Shown: one piece after another, positions 1-5,252 of the stretch
How positions within the stretch are numbered: position 1 is the stretch's first letter
How the letters are laid out: the number at the start of each line of letters is the position of its first letter
NCBI GenBank assembly: GCA_948435975.1
Contig: CAOJHG010000109.1
Span: 1-7,068 of the forward strand
DNA length: 7,068 bases
Reading direction: 5' to 3'
DNA from: an uncultured Oscillibacter sp.
GTDB taxonomy: Bacteria; Bacillota; Clostridia; Oscillospirales; Oscillospiraceae
Translations under genes and position numbers: made by a program
The notes under the pieces: model-generated
The model's database searches: none
What the model was told of the DNA's origin: nothing
Seen by the model: the letters and a program-made list of their open reading frames with translations, nothing else

Positions 1-1475
1 GAGGAGGTGATGGCTGAGGCAGAGTTCCCCCGTAGAGTTCCGGTCTCGCCGTAGCCTGAGATCACTGCCGCACCGTCCAGAGATGAAAGCTGCCCCCCTC
101 CGCTGAGGGACACGCCAGAGGAGGCCATAACTGTTCCCCGCCCGCCGCCGTTAATATCGAAGCGCATACTGGTAACAGATTTCTTGTATGTACTGCTGTA
201 AAAAATCGTCCGGCAGGCCTCTCCAGTGAAAACCTTCGTGCCGCTGCTGCCTACTATGGTCACTTTCGACACGTTGCCTACCGGGGTGTACTCTGATACG
301 TAGGCGTCCCGCACGGTGCCAACAGAATAGCCCTTCTGGTCCAGAATCCAGCTCAGCTCCGCCGCAGTGTAGGTCACAGAATAGCTGTAATTTGGGATGT
401 AGGTCTGAGCTTCATAGGGATCGATCTTCCCCTTCAAATACCCGGTCTCCGTTCCCCAGACGTTGGCCCCATCCTCTGTGGCTCCGCCGTCAAAGGCATG
501 GTAGACTGCGTCCTGCACCAAAGTCCCCTGGTAGTAAATGCAGAGCCCAGCCGTGTTCTCTACCGCCTGGTCGCTGGTATCGGTGGGCACCGCAGAACCA
601 CTCCCCCGGCCATAATAAATCTGGCAGTCCGAAGTGGCGCACACATCAAAGCCCTGGGTGCTCAAATGCTTGATATGGCCGCAGACAAAGGTTCTGGCGC
701 AGACAGCCTGAGCCTCCAGAGCCGCAAGGGGCCAGTCTCCTCCCATCTCATAAGGGACCACGCCCTTTACATAATCCTCCAGGTCCAGCACGTTGATGAC
801 CTTCAAATTCCCGCCGGTGACTCTGGGATACTCGAAGCCGCCTGCGTATTTATACCCCCGGAACCATGTGACCGCTTCCCGTCCCCAGCCGTCTGGAAGA
901 ACACCCAAAGCCAAATCTCCGCCGCAGTCAAACTCAAAGAGAATATCTGTCGTCTTTGTCTTTGTCACAATCACGCCGGTGGAGGACGACTGCACCGCAC
1001 GACCGCCCAATCCCGCGCCCTCTGCCTCGCTTCGGGAGCTGTAACAGCCTACGCGGACCACATAGGTTTGGTCAATCCAGGCAGGCCAGCCTCCCCTAGA
1101 CGCAGCGGCGGAGGCGGCTTCCTCGAAAGAGCGGTAGCCCTCCAACTGTACATGCCAGGACCCCATAGCCCGATAGCCTCCAGCAGGCACCGTGGAGGAA
1201 TACGCGCCGCTGCCGTCCATATAAATAGTACCAGCGGCGGTCATAGAAATCGTGGTCTCATCCGTCCAGCCCAGGGAAATAAAGCTGCGGTTTTCGTCAT
1301 AGTACCCCCACTCATAGCCTTCCCCCACCGCATTTTGCAGGTTGGCGGAGAACATGGCTGCGGAGTCATAGCGAAGACCCACCTTTACCACATGATTGGT
1401 CACAGCAGAGACAGGAACTGCCCCTAGTGTAAAAAATGTTACAACGAGAAACGCCGTCAGCAGCAGTTTTTTCAT
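1..1475 (-). CDS. SpoIID/LytB-domain secreted protein, C-terminus cut off by window edge
   Basis: SpoIID-family proteins are lytic transglycosylases that cut denuded peptidoglycan glycan strands, best known from engulfment during sporulation. Seen here: 491 complete codons without a stop. Residues 1-24 are a signal peptide (MKK, hydrophobic core, ending PVSA before V25). A SPOR-like stretch with YVVRVGCYSSRSEA lies at about 107-155. The SpoIID core spans about 215-355, with VLDLEDYVKGVVPYEM (E243 aligns with the family's catalytic Glu), EAQAVCARTF, FDVC-x4-CQIYYG (C279, C284) and GGATEDGANVWG. In many relatives the Cys pair reads CDTTHCQ; here the residue before the second Cys is Asp instead of His. 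The GH-x-GMSQ motif expected near the end of the family domain is not reached, so it presumably lies beyond base 1. The start at 1475 is supported by GGGAGG four bases upstream. The protein is probably a vegetative or sporulation-linked cell-wall LytB-like paralogue rather than SpoIID itself, because it carries the extra N-terminal region and no spoIID neighbours are visible. Confidence 0.88.
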   Translation of the reverse strand, partial: MKKLLLTAFLVVTFFTLGAVPVSAVTNHVVKVGLRYDSAAMFSANLQNAVGEGYEWGYYDENRSFISLGWTDETTISMTAAGTIYMDGSGAYSSTVPAGGYRAMGSWHVQLEGYRSFEEAASAAASRGGWPAWIDQTYVVRVGCYSSRSEAEGAGLGGRAVQSSSTGVIVTKTKTTDILFEFDCGGDLALGVLPDGWGREAVTWFRGYKYAGGFEYPRVTGGNLKVINVLDLEDYVKGVVPYEMGGDWPLAALEAQAVCARTFVCGHIKHLSTQGFDVCATSDCQIYYGRGSGSAVPTDTSDQAVENTAGLCIYYQGTLVQDAVYHAFDGGATEDGANVWGTETGYLKGKIDPYEAQTYIPNYSYSVTYTAAELSWILDQKGYSVGTVRDAYVSEYTPVGNVSKVTIVGSSGTKVFTGEACRTIFYSSTYKKSVTSMRFDINGGGRGTVMASSGVSLSGGGQLSSLDGAAVISGYGETGTLRGNSASAITS

Positions 1476-1479
1476 GGAA

Positions 1480-1485
1480 CCTCCC
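1480..1485 (-). promoter_or_regulatory. Ribosome binding site of the SpoIID-like gene
   Basis: GGGAGG on the minus strand, four bases before the ATG at 1475. It fixes the start, and the signal peptide begins directly there. Confidence 0.75.
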
Positions 1486-1498
1486 AATGATACCCGTC

Positions 1499-1527
1499 TT
1501 GACGCTGTGGGAAAATCATGCTACTAT
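1499..1527 (+). promoter_or_regulatory. Sigma-A-type promoter for asd
   Basis: TTGACG (1499-1504), a 17-base spacer, then TACTAT (1522-1527) preceded by TGC, so it also has an extended -10. Transcription should start near 1534, giving an untranslated leader of about 140 bases before the asd ATG at 1675. No lysine riboswitch or other riboswitch I know is visible in that leader. Confidence 0.7.
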
Positions 1528-1556
1528 ACTACAGCAGACATTTGTCCGCAGGTCAA
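1528..1556 (-). promoter_or_regulatory. Candidate proximal promoter for the SpoIID-like gene
   Basis: Minus strand: TTGACC (1556-1551), a 17-base spacer, then TGTAGT (1533-1528; 4 of 6 consensus bases). It points left toward the gene starting at 1475, and its -10 directly abuts the -10 of the asd promoter on the other strand. The -10 is weak, so this is one of two alternatives for this gene. Confidence 0.4.
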
Positions 1557-1585
1557 GAACATTTTCGCTCTTACCAAACAATCCT

Positions 1586-1615
1586 ATTATAATACAGACC
1601 ATTCCCATATTACAA
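1586..1615 (-). promoter_or_regulatory. Candidate distal promoter for the SpoIID-like gene
   Basis: Minus strand: TTGTAA (1615-1610), an 18-base spacer, then a perfect TATAAT (1591-1586). The -10 lies in a near-palindromic TATTATAATA, which also contains TATAAT on the plus strand, but no good -35 stands in front of that copy. It would give a 5' leader of about 100 bases. Confidence 0.42.
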
Positions 1616-1660
1616 GTAAAATCGACGGAAAACTAGCTCGTTTTTCCGCAACAACACAGC

Positions 1661-1666
1661 AGGAGG
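1661..1666 (+). promoter_or_regulatory. Ribosome binding site of asd
   Basis: AGGAGG eight bases before the ATG at 1675. It decides the start: the same frame stays open upstream to an ATG at 1396, but that would overlap the divergent SpoIID-like gene and has no comparable site. Confidence 0.85.
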
Positions 1667-1674
1667 AACATATT

Positions 1675-2757
1675 ATGAAACAGTACAAAGTCGGCGTCAT
1701 CGGCGGCACCGGTATGGTAGGCCAGCGGTTCGTTACTCTGATGGAAAATCATCCCTGGTTCCATCTTACCGCCATCGCTGCCAGTGGACGCAGCGCGGGA
1801 AAAACCTATGAAGAGGCCGTATCCAGCCGCTGGGCCATGGCCACCCCTATTCCCGAGGAATCCAAAAAACTGGTTATTCTGGATGCCGGGGCGGATGCGG
1901 AGAAGCTGGCCGGAATGGTGGACTTCTGCTTCTGCGCTGTGGATATGAAGAAGGATGAGATCCGGGCCTTAGAGGAGCGTTACGCCAAACTGGAATGCCC
2001 CATCATCTCCAACAATTCCGCCAACCGCTGGACTCCCGACGTGCCTATGGTGGTGCCTGAGATCAACGCAGGCCATCTGGAGATCATTGAGGCTCAGCGC
2101 AAACGTCTGGGGACCAAGCGGGGCTTTATCGCTGTGAAATCCAACTGCTCCATCCAAAGCTATGTTCCCGCCCTCCATCCCCTCCTGAAATACGGCCTGG
2201 AGAAAGTGGCGGTCTGCACCTATCAGGCAATCTCCGGCGCTGGCAAGACCTTTGAGCGCTGGCCGGAGATGATTGATAACTGTATCCCCTATATCGGCGG
2301 CGAGGAGGAAAAGAGCGAACAGGAGCCTCTCAAGGTCTGGGGCGCCATTCAGGGCGGGGAGATTGTTCCTGCCACGGCCCCTGCTATTACTGCCCAGTGC
2401 CTGCGGGTCCCTGTCAGCGACGGACACATGGCCGCCTGCTTTATGAAGTTCGCTGAGGGTAAGGCCCCTTCCATGGAACAGATCAAGGCGGACTGGGCGG
2501 CGTTCAAAGGTCCTGCCCAGGAACTGAGCCTTCCCTCCGCTCCTAAGCAGTTCCTCCACTATTTCGAGGAGGCCGACCGCCCACAGACCAAGCTGGACCG
2601 GAACTTGGAAAGCGGTATGGCTATCTCGATTGGACGCCTGCGGCCAGACAGCCAGTATGATTACAAATTCGTGGGCCTCAGCCACAACACCCTTCGGGGC
2701 GCGGCTGGCGGAGGTGTGCTTTTGGCTGAGCTGCTGTGCGCTAAGGGGTACATCTAA
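1675..2757 (+). CDS. asd: Aspartate-semialdehyde dehydrogenase
   Basis: Catalyses NADPH-dependent reductive dephosphorylation of L-aspartyl-4-phosphate to L-aspartate-4-semialdehyde, the branch point to DAP/lysine and to homoserine-derived threonine and methionine; cytoplasmic. 360 residues. The N-terminal Rossmann fold opens with KVGVIGGTGMVGQRF (GxxGxxG at 10-16). The active-site Cys is C158 in VKSNCSIQSYVPAL. The substrate-binding and acid-base region is RVPVSDGH (R244, H251). A GRLRPD motif (320-325) and a C-terminal helix HNTLRGAAGGG follow. Length and motifs, especially NCSIQ and the full-length C-terminus, resemble the archaeal/fungal-type Asd family found in many Clostridia, rather than the E. 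coli-type enzyme; that subfamily assignment is from memory. It starts at the ATG eight bases after AGGAGG. dapA, the next enzyme of the lysine branch, follows on the same strand after 206 bases. Confidence 0.96.
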   Translation: MKQYKVGVIGGTGMVGQRFVTLMENHPWFHLTAIAASGRSAGKTYEEAVSSRWAMATPIPEESKKLVILDAGADAEKLAGMVDFCFCAVDMKKDEIRALEERYAKLECPIISNNSANRWTPDVPMVVPEINAGHLEIIEAQRKRLGTKRGFIAVKSNCSIQSYVPALHPLLKYGLEKVAVCTYQAISGAGKTFERWPEMIDNCIPYIGGEEEKSEQEPLKVWGAIQGGEIVPATAPAITAQCLRVPVSDGHMAACFMKFAEGKAPSMEQIKADWAAFKGPAQELSLPSAPKQFLHYFEEADRPQTKLDRNLESGMAISIGRLRPDSQYDYKFVGLSHNTLRGAAGGGVLLAELLCAKGYI

Positions 2758-2963
2758 CTGCCCCGCTTCATCCCCTAGGCCCACCGGCTTTTATACTACA
2801 GAGGCGGCTAGCTGCAAAGGGCGGCAGGCCGTTTCTCTTATTCAAATTTCCTAATTCACTTCTATGTTTCTAACTGCCTGTCAGACGGTTGGAGTGCAGG
2901 AAAATTCCGCTCCGCCGGGGACGCAAAAGCGAATTGGGCAATCTAAAACAAGGAGGTCTTACT
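2758..2963 (+). other. asd-dapA spacer without a recognised gene
   Basis: 206 bases. There is no coding region, no recognisable riboswitch and no convincing terminator. A G/C-rich patch around 2819-2840 could fold only weakly (three good pairs plus G-U pairs). A poor promoter candidate is TTCAAA (2841-2846), 16 bases, TATGTT (2863-2868). Whether dapA is read from the asd promoter, from its own, or both cannot be settled from sequence. Confidence 0.5.
2951..2956 (+). promoter_or_regulatory. Ribosome binding site of dapA, selecting a GTG start
   Basis: AGGAGG seven bases before GTG at 2964. The frame is open further upstream to an ATG at 2889, but those 25 extra codons lack a ribosome binding site and match nothing at the N-terminus of the DapA family, which normally begins close to the TGxxTAxxTPF segment. 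Confidence 0.85.
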
Positions 2964-3857
2964 GTGAAGGATATTCTCTTTACTGGCTGTGCAACTGCAA
3001 TTATTACACCATTCCGCAATGGCTCTGTGGACATGGATACCCTGAGGCGCTTCCTGGACTTTCAGCTAGAAAACGGCGCAGATGCTATTGTTGTCTGCGG
3101 CACTACCGGAGAATCTTCCGCCATGAGCTATCAGGAGCGAGTAGAGGCCATTTCCTGCTGTGTAGAGCATGTAGGCGGTCGGACGCCAGTCATCGCCGGG
3201 ACCGGTTCCAATTCCACCTCTAACGCCGTCACTCTCTCCCAGGATGCGGAACGCTGCGGCGTGGACGGTCTGTTGGTGGTAACGCCGTACTACAACAAGG
3301 CCACACAGGAGGGGCTGGTCCGACACTACCGCACCATTGCAGACGCAGTATCCCGGCCCATCATCCTCTATAATGTTCCCTCCCGAACCGGAGTCTCGAT
3401 TGCTCCAGAGACCTATGCCCGGCTGGCGGAGCACCCGAACATCGTGGGTGTAAAGGAGGCTTCTGGCAGTTTAGGGAATGTTCAGCGTACCCGCGCCCTC
3501 TGTCCGGAGGATTTTACGATTTGGTCCGGCAATGATGATGAGACCGTACCCATCTGTGCTTTAGGCGGAAAGGGGGTCATTTCAGTAGCCGCCAATATCC
3601 TCCCGGCGGAAATGCACCGGCTGACCCAGCTCTGCTTAAAAAATGACTTCGCCGCCGCTGGGAAGCTTCAAGTACAGTTGAAGGATTTTTGCGACGCTAT
3701 ATTCTGCGAGGTCAATCCCATTCCGGTCAAGACAGCCCTCAACCTTTTGGGCTGGCAGGTCGGAGAACTGCGGCTTCCTCTTTGTCCTCCCAGCGAAGCG
3801 CATTTCGAGTACATCCGGCAAATTCTGAAACAATACAGCTTACCAGTTCGACGCTGA
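2964..3857 (+). CDS. dapA: 4-hydroxy-tetrahydrodipicolinate synthase
   Basis: Condenses pyruvate with L-aspartate-4-semialdehyde, the product of the upstream Asd, in the first committed step toward diaminopimelate, lysine and spore dipicolinate. Class I aldolase, TIM barrel, cytoplasmic. 297 residues from the GTG start, normal for the family. Visible motifs: TGCATAIITPF (7-17); GTTGE (46-50) with the Thr pair of the proton relay; Y109 in TPYYNK; YNVPSRTG (136-143) with the conserved Tyr and carboxylate-binding Arg141; Schiff-base Lys164 in GVKEASG; and GGKGVISV (201-208). All catalytic residues are present. The TGA stop runs directly into the A-tract of the terminator hairpin. Whether it is feedback-inhibited by lysine cannot be read safely from the sequence. 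dapB is not adjacent: the next gene is convergent. Confidence 0.97.
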   Translation: MKDILFTGCATAIITPFRNGSVDMDTLRRFLDFQLENGADAIVVCGTTGESSAMSYQERVEAISCCVEHVGGRTPVIAGTGSNSTSNAVTLSQDAERCGVDGLLVVTPYYNKATQEGLVRHYRTIADAVSRPIILYNVPSRTGVSIAPETYARLAEHPNIVGVKEASGSLGNVQRTRALCPEDFTIWSGNDDETVPICALGGKGVISVAANILPAEMHRLTQLCLKNDFAAAGKLQVQLKDFCDAIFCEVNPIPVKTALNLLGWQVGELRLPLCPPSEAHFEYIRQILKQYSLPVRR

Positions 3858-3902
3858 AAAAGCCGGACGGGGGTGGATTTCCATTCCCGTCCGGCTCTTT
3901 TT
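3857..3902. terminator. Bidirectional terminator shared by dapA and the lipoprotein gene
   Basis: A perfect 11-bp stem, AGCCGGACGGG (3861-3871) with CCCGTCCGGCT (3886-3896), around a 14-base loop. On the plus strand it is followed by CTTTTT; on the minus strand the five As at 3857-3861 become a T-run. The T-tract for dapA reaches into the stop codon of the convergent gene (3903-3901), and the T-tract for that gene touches the dapA stop codon. Confidence 0.92.
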
Positions 3903-5058
3903 ATCTTCCAGAGGTTTCCTGCCAGCACTCCTCTAGCTGGTCTTTGTGACGCTGTAGATTTTCAGTAAGGGATACGCCATTATCATAGTTGAAGAAAAAC
4001 ATGTCGTCTCCTGGCGCAGTGCTGACCAGGAGGGTCCCGGCGTCCAAATAGCCATGAACTTCCCGCAAGAACGCCCCAATCTTCTCCACGTCAAATCCAA
4101 CCAGCGCATACATGCTCCCGTCTACAGAAAACTCCACCTGACCGCCTTGGTAAGAAATCGCGTTTCCTTCCCCGTCCAGGGAAAAGAGATCATAGGAATA
4201 GGTAGCGACCCCCTGCTGCATATAGGGTCGGTAGCGAAGCAGATAGTCCTTCCCTTCCACCTGGCAGGCATAGATAGAATTCTCCCCAGCGTGAGAGGTC
4301 CCAGCCTCATCCTGCCACAGAACGCCGCCATTCTGATCCAGGATGCGCAGCTCATAGCACTCCGCCGCCGCGCCGGTGAGACCGGAAAACCACACAGTTG
4401 TCAACTCCACTGTTTCTGCCACGCCGTCATGATTGAAATCGTAATTCCCTGGCAAACTCTCTTTTGTAATCTCCCAAGAACGACCGGTAAGCGTTCCGTC
4501 CTCCAGACTGACGATACAATTATATGTATGCTGAGGATGGCCGTCTCCATAGCCTACCGTCAAATCCATGCTATGGTCCGTCCGCCATACGCCCCAGTCC
4601 TCCGGAAGAAATTCGTACTCTGGAATCGGATCGCCGTTCGGGAGGGCAAAATCCCAATCCGTCCAGTTCTCCGTCTCCAGGAATCTTACAGCATTCCAGG
4701 TCCGCGCTGAATAGGCCAGGGCCACATAAGCGCCGTCCGGGCTCCAGAGCGCCGACTGGCTCAGCCAGCCCTGGTCCTGCCATAAAATTTCGCCGCTTTC
4801 CCGGTCCACGATTTGCAGGAATTCCGGTGGCTGGATTCCGCTGATATACTGGCCGCTGGCACCCTCAGCACGAACCTCGAAGCGTCCGTCTGGGGATATA
4901 GCTTCCCCCTCCACCTGAGCAATGGGGGCAGCGTCCAGCATAGCTTTGTCGTCATCCGGTTCCTCTATGGCTTCCATCCCGCCGGTCTCCGCCGACGCTC
5001 CGCAACCCGACAGCAGCAGGCAGAAACACAGCAGCAGCGCACCTCTTACTCTTTTCAT
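3901..5058 (-). CDS. Putative lipoprotein with propeller-like motifs, function unknown
   Basis: I do not recognise a named family. 385 residues. The N-terminus MKRVRG, a Leu-rich core and LLSGC give a lipobox with Cys19 as the lipidated residue, so it should be anchored outside the membrane. An acidic linker (EAIEEPDDDK) follows. Two SPDG motifs (about 55-58 and 106-109, the second as LWSPDGAYVALA) resemble the PD40/WD40-like propeller signature. DFNHDGVAE (207-215) resembles the Asp-rich calcium-binding loops of FG-GAP/EF-hand-like repeats, and LWQD occurs twice (about 92 and 247). The start at 5058 is preferred over the in-frame ATG at 5082, because 5082 falls between the promoter -10 and the expected transcript start, while 5058 is preceded by AGAGGGAG and gives a standard signal peptide. 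It converges on dapA, and its own promoter suggests single-gene transcription. A substrate-binding or envelope-sensing role is possible, but this is speculation. Confidence 0.85.
   Translation of the reverse strand: MKRVRGALLLCFCLLLSGCGASAETGGMEAIEEPDDDKAMLDAAPIAQVEGEAISPDGRFEVRAEGASGQYISGIQPPEFLQIVDRESGEILWQDQGWLSQSALWSPDGAYVALAYSARTWNAVRFLETENWTDWDFALPNGDPIPEYEFLPEDWGVWRTDHSMDLTVGYGDGHPQHTYNCIVSLEDGTLTGRSWEITKESLPGNYDFNHDGVAETVELTTVWFSGLTGAAAECYELRILDQNGGVLWQDEAGTSHAGENSIYACQVEGKDYLLRYRPYMQQGVATYSYDLFSLDGEGNAISYQGGQVEFSVDGSMYALVGFDVEKIGAFLREVHGYLDAGTLLVSTAPGDDMFFFNYDNGVSLTENLQRHKDQLEECWQETSGR
5042..5058 (-). repeat. 17-bp exact direct repeat, copy at the lipoprotein start
   Basis: ATGAAAAGAGTAAGAGG on the minus strand: start codon and first codons (MKRVRG) of the lipoprotein gene. 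The identical 17 bases recur at 5231-5247 in the same orientation, 189 bp away. Identity stops abruptly on both sides. Confidence 0.9.
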
Positions 5059-5082
5059 GGCTCCCTCTCTTTCTCTTTCCAT

Positions 5083-5111
5083 ATTCTATCCAGGGTCCCA
5101 TATTTTTTCAA
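5083..5111 (-). promoter_or_regulatory. Sigma-A-type promoter of the lipoprotein gene
   Basis: Minus strand: TTGAAA (5111-5106), exactly 17 bases, TAGAAT (5088-5083). Each box matches the consensus in five of six positions. The transcript should start near 5076, 18 bases before the chosen ATG at 5058. This makes an ATG start at 5082 impossible from this promoter. Confidence 0.72.
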
Positions 5112-5171
5112 TTACAATTTGGTAACAATCTAAACAGGGATATAGGAACCTCCGCTCTATAATTGCACAAA

Positions 5172-5194
5172 ATATTATTTTTGTTTAATAATAT
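5172..5194. repeat. AT-rich inverted repeat
   Basis: ATATTATT (5172-5179) and AATAATAT (5187-5194) form a perfect 8-bp inverted repeat around a 7-base T-rich loop, upstream of the lipoprotein promoter and downstream of tyrS. It could be an operator or a weak hairpin; on the minus strand it is followed by TTTTG. No protein can be assigned to it. Confidence 0.45.
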
Positions 5195-5205
5195 ACAGAG
5201 AGAAT

Positions 5206-5235
5206 AGAGGAAGACCGCTCTAACAGCCTTCCTCT
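5206..5235 (-). terminator. Probable tyrS terminator hairpin (weak)
   Basis: AGAGGAAG (5206-5213) and CTTCCTCT (5228-5235) form a perfect 8-bp stem with a 14-base loop, 18 bases after the tyrS stop. The tract that follows on the minus strand (ATTCTCTCTG) is only moderately T-rich, so termination may be incomplete or may use the AT-rich inverted repeat further on. Confidence 0.5.
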
Positions 5236-5247
5236 TACTCTTTTCAT
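5231..5247 (-). repeat. 17-bp exact direct repeat, copy behind tyrS
   Basis: Second copy of the lipoprotein start sequence, beginning five bases after the tyrS stop codon. Read as coding it gives MKRVRGRLLERSSS... and ends after 20 codons at TAA, without a ribosome binding site. It overlaps one arm of the inverted repeat at 5206-5235. Confidence 0.9.
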
Positions 5248-5252
5248 TATTT

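Noticed and set aside
498..1427. Long plus-strand open frame (309 codons) opposite the SpoIID-like gene
   Set aside because: It is antisense to a protein with clear signal peptide and family motifs, has no good ribosome binding site and a composition typical of a GC-rich shadow frame.
1396..1674. Upstream extension of asd to an ATG at 1396
   Set aside because: It would overlap the divergent gene and both promoter regions. The AGGAGG site and the Rossmann N-terminus place the start at 1675.
1534..1674. Lysine riboswitch before asd
   Set aside because: The stretch is shorter than a typical lysine riboswitch and I see none of its conserved core or a terminator stem.
1969..2784. 271-codon minus-strand frame opposite asd
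   Set aside because: Shadow of asd; asd has all catalytic motifs and this frame matches nothing I know.
2815..2842. Possible terminator between asd and dapA
   Set aside because: Only three Watson-Crick pairs plus G-U pairs can form around CAGG; too weak to call.
2889..2963. 25 extra N-terminal codons for DapA
   Set aside because: No ribosome binding site and no family similarity. GTG at 2964 has AGGAGG at ideal spacing.
5059..5082. ATG at 5082 as lipoprotein start
   Set aside because: It lies between the -10 box and the expected transcript start and would put charged residues MEREREGA before the signal peptide.
1476..5153. 9-bp match (GGAGGTTCC on the minus strand) upstream of the SpoIID-like gene and at 5145-5153
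   Set aside because: Short, with no further similarity and no start codon at the second site; a chance match is likely.
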